NCBI GenBank assembly: GCA_014804795.1
Contig: JAAUZC010000045.1
Span: 1-53,647 of the forward strand
Reading direction: 5' to 3'
DNA: 53,647 nt
Source: Lachnospiraceae bacterium
GTDB lineage: Bacteria > Bacillota > Clostridia > Lachnospirales > Lachnospiraceae
How positions within the stretch are numbered: the stretch's first letter is position 1; every line of letters begins with the position of its first letter. The notes below the pieces were generated by a model, which was not told the DNA's origin, did not search any database, and saw only the letters and a list, made by a program, of their open reading frames with translations. Positions 16,074 to 26,527 of this stretch are shown in pieces. Both the position numbers and the translations under genes were made by a program.

Positions 16074-17234
16074 TTACTGGCGAGTCATAAACTCCTGACC
16101 GTATCGCAGCAACTCCTCAGCAAACGTATTCTGATCTTCATAATCACGGCCAATAAAATTGCTTTCCATATACTGCATAATTTCATCTTTACCGCATCCA
16201 TTCAGCAACAGTTCAGCATAACAAATATAAAAAATACCTATCGTCTTGGTCAATGCAGTTGCCTGCTCTGTCTTGTCATCATTTCGCAAAATCTTGTCTG
16301 TCAAATAAAGGGCAAGGTCGGCATTACGTTCTATTCTTTCATTAAGTTGGGTCGTTGTATGTATTTTCAGGAAGTTCAGTTCTTGCAAAGTAGTAACATA
16401 TTTTTCCTGTAACTCCTTAGTATCGATTTCCCTTCCCGAAATTTCTCCAATCTGCCGATTCAGTTCCTGAATCTTTGGATTGGTATTGATAATTGCCTCC
16501 AGCAGCACAGCATCCAGATCGCTGTCCGGCAGTTTTGAAACATCCTGCTCCATTTCCGTCTCCACTTTTTCCTGATATTCCGTCAGGAAATCCCGAATTT
16601 CCTGAAACTCCTTGTCCGCCACTTCCAATAACCCGGCAAGACGGGAGAAACTGCGCCGAATATCTTTGGGTATGGCAATCTCACTTTTATAACCTAAGTC
16701 GTGCTCTATTTCTGCCCAGGCGTGCTGCAATACGGTACGAATCTGAATTTCACACTTCATCCCGGCATATGCCCTGCACTCCGGCAGCTTCAACCGCTCT
16801 TCATTCATCGACACTACATAGTGAACACTGCAATAGCCGAACTTCTCCGGATCAAGAGCTTCACGCTTGTCAATGGAATTCTCCTTATCAACGCAAAACT
16901 CCCTCTCTATTATTTCCGCCACCCGGTTTACATCATTATCATAGTAAGTAATCACACGAATGCCGGCAATGTCCGTAATCTCTGATAAATCGCCGTATTT
17001 ATCCTGCTTAACGTCAATCTTTTTACCGAGACTGTCCCTCTCTTTCACCCGACTGGTGATTGCATTATAAACAATCCCTTCTTCCTCAAGAATGCAGCGG
17101 ATCTGGTGCTCTACCTCTTTCGAAAATCGCTCATATTTTTTATGTCGCTGATCATACTGCTTCAGGACAGAATCCTTGTTTGCCATAACGGATACCCCCG
17201 TTTTCCTCTGTCGTTTTTTGTTTGATTTTGGCAT
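16074..17234 (-). CDS. RelA/SpoT-domain alarmone synthetase-like protein with long C-terminal region
   Basis: The product (370-386 residues) has the RelA/SpoT nucleotidyltransferase domain in its first 200 residues: SRVKERDSLGKKI, ITDIAGIRVITYY, FGYCSVHYVV and the EIQIRTVLQHAWAEIEHD signature. It has no hydrolase (HD) domain and no TGS/ACT domains, so it is a stand-alone synthetase type. A helical, partly coiled-coil C-terminal region of about 170 residues follows. The family includes (p)ppGpp makers and toxic or antiphage enzymes; which this is cannot be told from sequence. The start is uncertain: ATG at 17234 or 17186, neither with a good ribosome binding site. It lies next to a tRNA gene, a common insertion point for accessory genes, and has no visible antitoxin gene. 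Confidence 0.8.
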   Translation of the reverse strand: MPKSNKKRQRKTGVSVMANKDSVLKQYDQRHKKYERFSKEVEHQIRCILEEEGIVYNAITSRVKERDSLGKKIDVKQDKYGDLSEITDIAGIRVITYYDNDVNRVAEIIEREFCVDKENSIDKREALDPEKFGYCSVHYVVSMNEERLKLPECRAYAGMKCEIQIRTVLQHAWAEIEHDLGYKSEIAIPKDIRRSFSRLAGLLEVADKEFQEIRDFLTEYQEKVETEMEQDVSKLPDSDLDAVLLEAIINTNPKIQELNRQIGEISGREIDTKELQEKYVTTLQELNFLKIHTTTQLNERIERNADLALYLTDKILRNDDKTEQATALTKTIGIFYICYAELLLNGCGKDEIMQYMESNFIGRDYEDQNTFAEELLRYGQEFMTRQ

Positions 17235-17298
17235 AGATTTGCTGCTCTGCCAACTATTCGCGGGGAAATTAAAACTGTTTATGCCTGTAATGATCGCT

Positions 17299-18180
17299 TC
17301 ACGCTATTTCCACAAGTTCATATTCCCTGCTGCCGAGTCCCAGTTCCGCGGCCGCCTCGATTGTATGCACACCGTGTCTTGACTCCACTCTCTCCAGAAA
17401 ATGTGCCTTTCCCGGATCATCCGAAGCATAGATCAAATCAAGACATGCCTGATCTAAAGCCACCGGATCAAGGGAAGATAAAATGCCGATATCTTTCATG
17501 CAGGGGTCTTCCGCCACCGCACAGCAGTCGCAGTCCACGGAAAGATTGCACATAATATTGATATAGGCAAGGTTTCCCTTAAAATAATCCACTACAGAAC
17601 CGGCCGCATCCGCCATTGCTTCACAGAACGTATCCTGAGGTGCCACGTGATCCCAAAACTCCTCCTGCGTATCCGATTCTCCCGCCGAATGGATCAGGCA
17701 CTTTCCGGCAGTTGATGCGCAGCCAATAGAAAGTTGTTTCAAAGCTCCGCCATATCCTCCCATCGGGTGGCCCTTAAAGTGGGCAAGCACAAGCATGGAG
17801 TCATAATTTTGGGTATTCTTTCCAAGAAGATTTTCTTTGATCGCCTTTCCGTTCGGAATCTCCACTCTCAGATCCGGTCCCTCCGCATCCAGAATATCTA
17901 TATTGAAGCATCCCGACCAGCCATGTTTCCTCATCAGCTGTCTGTGTTTTTCCGTTGTATTTCTCGCGCCGTCATATGCGGTATTGCATTCCACGACCGT
18001 CGCACCCACTTTTTCAATGACCGGTTTCCAGAATTCCGGATGCAGGAAATTCTGATTCCCGTCCTCTCCGGAGTGAACCTTTGCCGCCACTTTTCCGGTC
18101 AACGGTTTTCCCAGCATTTCATACATTTCCAGCACCTTCTCCGGTGTGATCGTTTTAGTAAAATAAACTTTTGATTTCAT
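17299..18180 (-). CDS. DUF362 domain protein
   Basis: The 293-residue product matches DUF362: the N-terminal KVHSGEDGNQNFLHPEFW segment, a MLVLAHFKGHPMGGYGGALK core and a C-terminal DCDCCAVAEDPCM cysteine cluster, followed by SSLDPVALDQACLD. Members often carry ferredoxin domains; this one has only the Cys cluster (about 215-226). The function is unknown, probably redox-related. GGAGGG precedes the ATG. It stands between the RelA/SpoT-like gene and a HAD phosphatase. Confidence 0.85.
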   Translation of the reverse strand: MKSKVYFTKTITPEKVLEMYEMLGKPLTGKVAAKVHSGEDGNQNFLHPEFWKPVIEKVGATVVECNTAYDGARNTTEKHRQLMRKHGWSGCFNIDILDAEGPDLRVEIPNGKAIKENLLGKNTQNYDSMLVLAHFKGHPMGGYGGALKQLSIGCASTAGKCLIHSAGESDTQEEFWDHVAPQDTFCEAMADAAGSVVDYFKGNLAYINIMCNLSVDCDCCAVAEDPCMKDIGILSSLDPVALDQACLDLIYASDDPGKAHFLERVESRHGVHTIEAAAELGLGSREYELVEIA

Positions 18181-18263
18181 GCTTACCCTCCAAATCCACT
18201 ATATTATACACTGTATTTTTTCTTTTTCCATTCCATTTTATCCCAATGTAGTGCAAATGTCAC

Positions 18264-18962
18264 TTACTTTTTCTCCAACCGGCTCACACAACTATACAAC
18301 TCCTGCTCCGTATAAACCGTATAATCCGGCTCTACAGATAAAGTCTTCTCTTTTTCCCTCCGGTTAAACCAGATCGTACGCCATCCCGCATTTGCTGCAC
18401 CTGCAATATCATTTTCTATCGAATCACCGACAAAATAAGTTTCTTTCTTATCCAATCCCATTTTATTTACTGCAAGATCAAATATCTCTTTATGAGGTTT
18501 TGTGACATGAACTTCTCCCGAGATCACTATATTCTCCCGTGGAATCCATTCCGTCAAACCCAGTGCATTCACCTTATTCCATTGATGTTCTGCCGGACCA
18601 TTTGTAACAATACCTATCCTCGCCCGTCCCTTCAGATAACTTAACAGTTTTTTTACCTTTTCCGACAGTGCAATATCCATCTGGAATTTCTCATAATACC
18701 GCTGAAATTTTAACGCCGCCTCATCCGAAACACAAATCCCAAATTCTTCCAGTGCTTTTTTCGTCCGGTATATATACATCTCCTCCATCGTCATCAGCCC
18801 GTTTACCGACGCCTCAAATACTTCATCCGAATACCTTCTGCTGGCCATAAATATTTTATCGGTATTTTCACTTTTCTTTCCGAATAATTTGATATAGGCA
18901 TTTGTAAAGGGCTGCATCTGGTCGTAAAGCGTATCATCCACATCAAAAATAAAAGCTTTCAT
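18264..18962 (-). CDS. HAD family hydrolase, YjjG/YfnB-like
   Basis: The 232-residue protein has all four HAD motifs: DVDDTLYD (nucleophile Asp7, acid Asp9), VTNGP, the Lys in VTKPHKEIF, and GDSIENDIAGA. A helical cap domain lies between motifs I and II. This subgroup includes pyrimidine nucleotidases (YjjG) and other small-molecule phosphatases; the substrate cannot be read here. It starts four bases after the 851-residue upstream gene ends, so translation is probably coupled. Confidence 0.88.
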   Translation of the reverse strand: MKAFIFDVDDTLYDQMQPFTNAYIKLFGKKSENTDKIFMASRRYSDEVFEASVNGLMTMEEMYIYRTKKALEEFGICVSDEAALKFQRYYEKFQMDIALSEKVKKLLSYLKGRARIGIVTNGPAEHQWNKVNALGLTEWIPRENIVISGEVHVTKPHKEIFDLAVNKMGLDKKETYFVGDSIENDIAGAANAGWRTIWFNRREKEKTLSVEPDYTVYTEQELYSCVSRLEKK

Positions 18963-18966
18963 TTTG

Positions 18967-21522
18967 TTATTTTCCCGTTCGCATATACGTTATAAACCGG
19001 TTGCCGTTCTCCTGCAGCATTGCCGTGGCATCATTCATCCCCACTTTATATACCGTCCCGTCTTTCGGATCCATCACCACAATATTCAGCTCATTAAAGC
19101 CTGTGATCAAAAGCGCGCCTCCGTCTTCCAATGTTGTAAGCACCGGAATATCCTGATTTGTATAATACAAAATCGCATCCAACGCACAGCCCGTCAGGTC
19201 AAGCACCTGAATATCAGGAATATTTTCCTGCAGAATCTCCACCGTACTCATACCACTGTCAAGCATATACTGGGTGCTGCGGTTCACGCCTTCAAACTCC
19301 AATATCGTATTCAGACATACCGCAAGTCCACTGGTTGCCTCATCCTCCGTCTCTCCTCCGGTAATCTTCATAATCTGGTTTCTTGTCACGCGGTTTCCCC
19401 TGTACCAGACATAATTTCCCGTAATGTCAGTCACAACGCCTGCTGCCTCATAAGCCGCACTGACTGCTGCCGCCTCCTCTGTATACGCTCCTGTCAGGCC
19501 ATGAATTGTGTAAACAAAAAATCTCTTTATCTCTTCCTGTTTGTCCGGCAATGATATCTTGTTCTCGCCCTCAAACAACACCTCTCTCGGCGTTAAGAGC
19601 TGCAGCGTATCTGTGTCAATATTACTCTTAACCGCAATCTGCGTCAGTGTTTCTATCCGGTCCACAACGATCGTCTCCACCAGATTTTTGCCGGTATCCT
19701 CCTTTTTGCTGTACATGATCTGATCGTCTGACTCTTCCACATACACAAGTTCACCGGTTGCTTCCTCAATCCCTTTTTTCACCCTGTGAAGCACAATCTG
19801 ATTTTCCTGCACATCGCAAGACATGACATACGTATCAGGTACTGTGTACTCTTTTAACACACTTTCTTTCTCATCCTGTATACGCACTGTGTGCATCGGA
19901 AAAAAGATTCTTCCCGCATTGTCTCTGGCTACATCCCGCCGATTCGCGATGCCATAAATCAGATCATCTCCCATAAAACCAAGGGGCTGCACATACTCCC
20001 CGTAACCGGCCTCTATCGTCATCCTCTTTCCGCTCATCAGGTTCATGAACTGCATAGACTGCGCTTCATGCCGGTTCCCCTCTATCCAGGCAAACATCTT
20101 TCCGTTCCCGGATACTCTGAAACAGTCTCCATCCAGATTTTCCGCAATAGCACGACACTGCCTGGAAGACAGATTCATCTCATAAACCGTACTGTCCACC
20201 ATCATATAAAAACGTCCGTTATTTCCTGCAAAAGAAAGCCTGCTTATATCCTGCTCCAACAGTTCCGGCGATTTTGTATACGGAATAAACACCAGTTCCT
20301 CTATTGTATTCTGACTGCTGTTGTAGAGATTGACCTGTACGCCGGTCTCCCCCTCGAGGCGTCCCCTGTTCATATAGCCATATACAACAAACTGCACATT
20401 TCCGGCCTCATCCACATTTAATATTCTGATCGTATGCTTATCATATATCGTGCGCCTGTCAAGGTTGTCCTCATTTTGAAAACTGAATAAAAGCGCCAGC
20501 TTATTATCTATCACATTATAGGAAAACAATCTGTTCCCCGCCACAAACGCAAAAATATTGCCTCCGTCGCACTCCATCAGTTCAACCTGATCTGCTCCCT
20601 GAATACCAAGAGAAATTTTATTATTACTGTAAACGCTCTTTTTTTCATCAAAAAGTTGGTTCATTTCCCGCTCAAAATCAAGCAGATAAATCCGGTCAGT
20701 CGTATAACGTATCCTGTAATATTCGTTTACAACATACCGCTCCCTTTTTCCCTCATAAGGAATCTCCACCTGATAATGCACCTGAAAAGAAGCCGTCTGC
20801 GGCATCATCTCTTTAATATCAACAATCGCTTCCGACACTTTCTCTACTGCAAGATCACCCCATGTCACCTGATTCCAGCTGCTGTGAATATCCACCCTTG
20901 CAAAGGAACTGTTATCCCCCTGCTTGTTGGATTCCAGATACATCGAAAGATTTTCCTCCACATTTTCCTTATCAAAAGTATCCTCATGGAACTTTTTCAC
21001 AAACTCCGTTTTCTCCCAGACATGATAATCCTGTCCCAGCAGAATTCTTGTATAATAATGAACATCCCGTCCGGAGTCCAACCTCAGATTGACAATAAAA
21101 TTATACTCTTTTCCCTGCTCTAACAGATCTTTCACGGTAAAATAAGCCGTCAGAAAATTCTCCGACTCATCATACTCCGTAATCTCTGTCTCCTCAATCA
21201 ACCGACTCCCGTCACAGCTACGAATCTGATAAGATATTTCCGAAATGCCTGTCCCAAATTTTTCCACGGTAATGCCCAGATTTCGCCCATTATCCAAAGG
21301 CGTGATCGTATCCCGCATATAAGCAGGCTCCATCTCATTCTTATATCCGTGCAGACAATTCACCTGTTCCCCTGACACATTCATATAGACAAGCGGATAA
21401 GATGCCGGAGCCATATCCGCCGTCATATCCGTATTTCCCAAATTCATCACCGTCTCAAACAAAAACAGCGCCGCAAATAATACAATTCCAAAGAAAATCC
21501 CTTTTAAAACCGACTTCTTCAT
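18967..21522 (-). CDS. Large membrane-anchored protein with C39-peptidase-like C-terminus
   Basis: I do not recognise a named family for this 851-residue protein. It has one N-terminal membrane helix (about 5-25), so most of it is outside the cytoplasm. A middle region of repeated beta segments resembles a propeller (about 300-580). The last 190 residues resemble a papain-like C39 fold: QVLDLTG, a DAILYYTNQDIPVLTTLEDGG stretch and NIVVMDPKDGTVYKV. The His expected near GGALLITGF is missing, so it may be an inactive, binding version. The ATG at 21522 has TAGGAG upstream. A 170-base multi-arm leader precedes it. Confidence 0.75.
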   Translation of the reverse strand: MKKSVLKGIFFGIVLFAALFLFETVMNLGNTDMTADMAPASYPLVYMNVSGEQVNCLHGYKNEMEPAYMRDTITPLDNGRNLGITVEKFGTGISEISYQIRSCDGSRLIEETEITEYDESENFLTAYFTVKDLLEQGKEYNFIVNLRLDSGRDVHYYTRILLGQDYHVWEKTEFVKKFHEDTFDKENVEENLSMYLESNKQGDNSSFARVDIHSSWNQVTWGDLAVEKVSEAIVDIKEMMPQTASFQVHYQVEIPYEGKRERYVVNEYYRIRYTTDRIYLLDFEREMNQLFDEKKSVYSNNKISLGIQGADQVELMECDGGNIFAFVAGNRLFSYNVIDNKLALLFSFQNEDNLDRRTIYDKHTIRILNVDEAGNVQFVVYGYMNRGRLEGETGVQVNLYNSSQNTIEELVFIPYTKSPELLEQDISRLSFAGNNGRFYMMVDSTVYEMNLSSRQCRAIAENLDGDCFRVSGNGKMFAWIEGNRHEAQSMQFMNLMSGKRMTIEAGYGEYVQPLGFMGDDLIYGIANRRDVARDNAGRIFFPMHTVRIQDEKESVLKEYTVPDTYVMSCDVQENQIVLHRVKKGIEEATGELVYVEESDDQIMYSKKEDTGKNLVETIVVDRIETLTQIAVKSNIDTDTLQLLTPREVLFEGENKISLPDKQEEIKRFFVYTIHGLTGAYTEEAAAVSAAYEAAGVVTDITGNYVWYRGNRVTRNQIMKITGGETEDEATSGLAVCLNTILEFEGVNRSTQYMLDSGMSTVEILQENIPDIQVLDLTGCALDAILYYTNQDIPVLTTLEDGGALLITGFNELNIVVMDPKDGTVYKVGMNDATAMLQENGNRFITYMRTGK

Positions 21523-21554
21523 CTGAACTCCTAACATGTCCGCCTGCAGTTTTT

Positions 21555-21722
21555 ATGATACACGGATTGTTTCGTGCTACGCACTCTCACAATCCTGACA
21601 AATATTCGGATATCGCGGGGCACACGCCCCACTTTCATCCTCATATTTGGGCGGGTCATTAAGTCATAAAACCACTTATGTGCAAGCACAACGTGGTTTA
21701 TGACTTTTGCCCCTGGTATCAT
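21555..21722 (-). promoter_or_regulatory. Multi-arm structured leader upstream of the 851-residue gene
   Basis: A 7-bp outer pairing (21716-21722 with 21555-21561) encloses three arms. The first is a long hairpin (21693-21706 with 21661-21675, one bulge). The second is GGGGC/GCCCC (21617-21630). The third is GGATTGT/ACAATCC (21564-21570, 21589-21595), which contains GTGC/GCAC. A 63-codon open frame across this region lacks a ribosome binding site and is not called as a gene. The structure may be a leader RNA or an intergenic repeat element. Confidence 0.4.
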
Positions 21723-21730
21723 TATATATT

Positions 21731-22135
21731 TTACCTATATTTCTGTAAAACCTCAACCGGTTTTATCTTATTTTTATTCGTATGCCGTCTTTTATACACT
21801 TCATAATACAACAAAATCTGCACCAGTTCCTCTATCCACGCCCATTTTTCTTCAGATATCTTCTCTTTCTCATCCTGTGCCTCTCTCCGCAAAACCGCCA
21901 TAACACTCTGACATAACCTGTATAACTGCCATCTGCACGGATATTCGTCATAGAGCAGACTTCCATTATAATCTATTTTATCAAGCACCGATGCAATTTT
22001 TTTCTGGTACTTTTTCGCATCAGCCGGATACATCTGCTGCATATATTCCAGATCACGCATCACGGCTTCCTCCTCCTGCCCTGTTATCGGAAGCGGATAA
22101 ATCATATAAAAAGGTAAAATATTTTCTTTTGGCAT
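21731..22135 (-). CDS. Conserved-looking hypothetical protein, 134 residues
   Basis: The product starts MPKENILPFYMIYPLP and is mostly helical and charged (EEEAVMRDLEYMQQMYP, QKKIASVLDKIDYNG). It ends in a basic tail. It has no membrane segment and no motif I recognise. The Shine-Dalgarno (GAGGTG) lies within the 3' arm of the weak terminator after atpC, so its expression may depend on read-through of the ATP synthase operon. Codon use matches its neighbours. Confidence 0.7.
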   Translation of the reverse strand: MPKENILPFYMIYPLPITGQEEEAVMRDLEYMQQMYPADAKKYQKKIASVLDKIDYNGSLLYDEYPCRWQLYRLCQSVMAVLRREAQDEKEKISEEKWAWIEELVQILLYYEVYKRRHTNKNKIKPVEVLQKYR

Positions 22136-22184
22136 AACAAAACACCTCTGCTGCTTTATTTTATCATATGCAGCAAAGGTGTTT
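22136..22184 (-). terminator. Weak terminator after the ATP synthase operon
   Basis: On the minus strand a 13-bp stem with one mismatch (22170-22182 with 22142-22154) encloses a 15-base AT-rich loop and is followed by TTTTG. The 3' arm carries the ribosome binding site of the next gene, which makes partial read-through likely. Confidence 0.6.
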
Positions 22185-22193
22185 TTCGTTCTT

Positions 22194-22598
22194 TTACTTT
22201 AAGACTTCTATTCTTGTCAGCGCACGTCTCAGTGCAATCTCTGCTCTATCGGTATCTGTCCCGGGAGCTTTCTCACGCAGGCGCTCCTCCGCTCTTTCCC
22301 TCGCTTCGTTCGCCCTGCTTTTGTCAATTTCCTCCGGCCATTCAATGATCTCTGCCAGAATCGTCACCTGGTTCTGTAAAATTTCTGCAAAACCCGCATG
22401 AAGCGCCGCTTCCTTTGAGCTGTCTTCCTCCGTGATCGTCAACACCCCCGGCTTAATAATGACCGTCATCGGGATATGCCCGGGCAGTACGCCAATCTCT
22501 CCCTCGACCGTATTAAACTCCACCATCTTAACAGGCTTCTCATAAAAAACCCTGTCCGGGGTAATGATTTTCAGCGTAAAATCATTTTTCTCCGCCAT
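22194..22598 (-). CDS. atpC: ATP synthase epsilon subunit
   Basis: The 134-residue protein has the N-terminal beta-sandwich (FTLKIITPDRVFYEKPVKMV, GEIGVLPGHIPM) and the C-terminal helical hairpin with REKAPGTDTDRAEIALRRALTR. Epsilon is part of the rotor stalk of F1 and can inhibit ATP hydrolysis. It is the last gene of the ATP synthase operon, 11 bases after atpD, with GGGGGTGAG upstream. Confidence 0.97.
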   Translation of the reverse strand: MAEKNDFTLKIITPDRVFYEKPVKMVEFNTVEGEIGVLPGHIPMTVIIKPGVLTITEEDSSKEAALHAGFAEILQNQVTILAEIIEWPEEIDKSRANEARERAEERLREKAPGTDTDRAEIALRRALTRIEVLK

Positions 22599-22609
22599 AC
22601 GCTCACCCC

Positions 22610-24001
<1,392 letters not shown>

Positions 24002-24033
24002 TTATTTCCTTTCTTCCTGCCATGCGGTAACTC

Positions 24034-24918
24034 CTATGAGATTGCTTCCGCACCCGCAATGATTTCTGTTAATTCCTGTGTAATGGAACCCTGACGGGCT
24101 CTGTTATACTGTAACGTCAGGTTACTGATCATTTCCTCAGCATTGCTCGTTGCCGAATCCATTGCCTGCATTCTGGCACCGTTTTCACTTGCCACCGCTT
24201 CCACCAGCGCACCATAGATCAGACTGGTGATATATTTGGGAATCAGAAGATCTAATGCTTCCTCATCATTCGGCTCAAAATTCATCGGAATTGAAAGTTT
24301 TTTCTCCTCCTGCGTACCATTTTCCATGCTCTCTGCCGGCTCATCTGATCCCGCCTCTACCGGCAGGAGCTTTATCAGCTTCGGCTCATGAACTACGGTA
24401 TTTTTAAAATTGGTATACGCAAGATAAATCTCTCCGATATTGCCCGCGGCAAACTCTTCCAAAAGCTTCTTTGAAAGCTGCATTGCATCTACATAAGCGG
24501 GTTCTTCAATAATTTCCGAATTTTCCCAGGCAATATGATAACCATATCTGCTCAAAGTATCCTTGCCTTTTTTACCGATACTGTAAATCTCCAGATCTTC
24601 TTTTTTCAGATCACCCCTTGTGATCAGCTTCACGATATTGGAATTATATCCGCCCGCAAGGCCTCTGTTGGAGGTGATCACGATCACTGCCTTTTTTGTT
24701 GAATCACCGGACTGCAGATAACGATGCTGCATCCCGTTTGCTCTTTTCAACACACTGTTTACGGTTTCATACATACAGTTAAAGTAAGTTTTGGATCGCT
24801 CGGCACGCTGCTTGGCTCTCTGCAGCTTTACGGTGGAAACAAGCTTCATAGCTTTGGTGATCTGCTGAGTACTCTGGATACTGCCCTTACGTCTTTTTAT
24901 ATCTCTCATAGAGGCCAT
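24034..24918 (-). CDS. atpG: ATP synthase gamma subunit
   Basis: The 294-residue central stalk subunit begins MASMRDIKRRKGSIQST and has the conserved ITSNRGLAGGYN segment and the C-terminal coiled coil with ATSNAEEMISNLTLQYNRARQ. It rotates inside the alpha/beta ring. I chose the ATG at 24918 (AAGGGAG upstream) over an in-frame ATG 12 codons earlier. An insert with GTQEEKK (about 205) is variable in the family. Confidence 0.97.
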   Translation of the reverse strand: MASMRDIKRRKGSIQSTQQITKAMKLVSTVKLQRAKQRAERSKTYFNCMYETVNSVLKRANGMQHRYLQSGDSTKKAVIVITSNRGLAGGYNSNIVKLITRGDLKKEDLEIYSIGKKGKDTLSRYGYHIAWENSEIIEEPAYVDAMQLSKKLLEEFAAGNIGEIYLAYTNFKNTVVHEPKLIKLLPVEAGSDEPAESMENGTQEEKKLSIPMNFEPNDEEALDLLIPKYITSLIYGALVEAVASENGARMQAMDSATSNAEEMISNLTLQYNRARQGSITQELTEIIAGAEAIS

Positions 24919-24937
24919 AACCGTCACTCCCTTCCCA

Positions 24938-24979
24938 GTGTGAACAAAGTTCACACACGAGTTTCGCTTCGCGAACTCG
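24938..24979 (-). repeat. Two tandem hairpins between atpA and atpG
   Basis: GTGTGAAC/GTTCACAC (24938-24945, 24949-24956) is followed at once by CGAGTT/AACTCG (24958-24963, 24974-24979), with an inner TCGC/GCGA. They lie in the gap between the atpA stop and the atpG ribosome binding site. They may protect or segment the operon mRNA; there is no T tract. Confidence 0.5.
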
Positions 24980-24987
24980 ACCCTTTG

Positions 24988-26493
24988 TTATGCAAAGCTT
25001 TTCTTAAACTCTTCTATTGCAGTTTTCAGTTTCTGTTCCGTCTCATCGGAGATTACCTTTTCTTCCGCAATGCTCTTCGGAATTTCAGGATATTTTGTAT
25101 CCAAAAATTCAAATAATTCCTTTTCAAATCTGGTAATGTCAGCTACCGGAACGTCCAACAGGTACTTCCCTGTTACCACATAGATAATGATAACCTGATA
25201 CTGTACCGGCATCGGCTGATACTGAGGCTGCTTTAATACTTCCTTGATTCTTTCGCCCTGTGCCAGCTTCTCCTTTGTATCCGCATCCAGCTCGGAACCA
25301 AACTGGGAAAATGCCGCAAGTTCTCTGTACTGCGCGAGTTCCACACGGATAGGCGCCGCGATCTTCTTCATCGCCTTGATCTGCGCCGCACCGCCTACTC
25401 GGGATACGGAAAGACCCGCATTTACCGCCGGACGGAAACCGGAATTGAACATTTCTGTTTCCAGATAGATCTGTCCGTCTGTGATGGAGATAACGTTGGT
25501 CGGAATATAAGCCGAAACGTCGCCCGCCTGCGTCTCGATGATCGGAAGCGCCGTCAGACTTCCTCCGCCGTACTCCTCACTCATGTGAGCCGCTCTCTCA
25601 AGCAGTCTTGAGTGCAGATAGAAAACGTCACCGGGATATGCTTCACGCCCGGGGGGTCTTCTGAGCAGTAAGGAGAGGGTACGGTATGCCGTTGCGTGCT
25701 TACTCAAATCATCATAGATGACAAGCACGTCCTCGCCGTTCTCCATCCATTCCTCACCGATGGTACATCCCGCATAAGGCGCAATATACTGTAAGGGCGC
25801 CTGTTCGCTGGCCGTGGAAGCCACAACAGTCGTATAAGCCATAGCGCCGTACTCTTCCAGTGTCTTCACAATAGAAGCTACTGTGGAAGCCTTCTGGCCA
25901 ATGGCAACGTAAATGCATTTTACGCCCTGTCCTTTCTGGTTAATAATAGTATCTACCGCAAGCGCCGTCTTACCTGTCTGACGGTCGCCGATGATCAGCT
26001 CACGCTGTCCTCTGCCGATCGGCACCATGGAGTCAATAGCCTTGATACCGGTCTGGAGCGGTGTATCAACGGATTTTCTTGTGATAACGCCGGACGCCAC
26101 TCTTTCGATCTGGCGGTATTTATCTGTCCGGATAGGTCCTTTTTCATCAATCGGCTGACCAAGAGCATTCACGACACGGCCTAACATGCAATCGCCTACC
26201 GGCACTTCCACAACTCTGCCGGTTGTCTTTACGGTATCACCCTCTTTGATATTCTGAGTACTGCCAAGAAGCACTGCACCCACATTATCCTCTTCCAGGT
26301 TCATCACCATGCCGTACACTTCGCCGGGGAACTCCAAAAGCTCTCCCTGCATCGCTTTTTCCAGGCCGTGAATACGGGCAATACCGTCTGCTACCTGTAT
26401 CACGGTTCCTACTTCGGATACTTCCAGCTCTGCCGCATATCTCTTAATCTGATCCTTGATGACCGAACTTATCTCTTCTGGTCTTAAATTCAT
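24988..26493 (-). CDS. atpA: ATP synthase alpha subunit
   Basis: The 501-residue F1 subunit has Walker A GDRQTGKT (169-176) and the [25 protein letters not shown] region of the alpha family; it binds nucleotide without turnover. The C-terminal [15 protein letters not shown] region is also present. AAAGGTG precedes the ATG. It is followed by two tandem hairpins and atpG. Confidence 0.99.
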   Translation of the reverse strand: MNLRPEEISSVIKDQIKRYAAELEVSEVGTVIQVADGIARIHGLEKAMQGELLEFPGEVYGMVMNLEEDNVGAVLLGSTQNIKEGDTVKTTGRVVEVPVGDCMLGRVVNALGQPIDEKGPIRTDKYRQIERVASGVITRKSVDTPLQTGIKAIDSMVPIGRGQRELIIGDRQTGKTALAVDTIINQKGQGVKCIYVAIGQKASTVASIVKTLEEYGAMAYTTVVASTASEQAPLQYIAPYAGCTIGEEWMENGEDVLVIYDDLSKHATAYRTLSLLLRRPPGREAYPGDVFYLHSRLLERAAHMSEEYGGGSLTALPIIETQAGDVSAYIPTNVISITDGQIYLETEMFNSGFRPAVNAGLSVSRVGGAAQIKAMKKIAAPIRVELAQYRELAAFSQFGSELDADTKEKLAQGERIKEVLKQPQYQPMPVQYQVIIIYVVTGKYLLDVPVADITRFEKELFEFLDTKYPEIPKSIAEEKVISDETEQKLKTAIEEFKKSFA

Positions 26494-26527
26494 GAATCAT
26501 ACGCACCTTTCTTTTTATTTTATGAAG

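Noticed and set aside
21531-21722. 63-codon open frame upstream of the 851-residue gene
   Set aside because: It has no ribosome binding site and coincides with hairpins; the composition is not protein-like.
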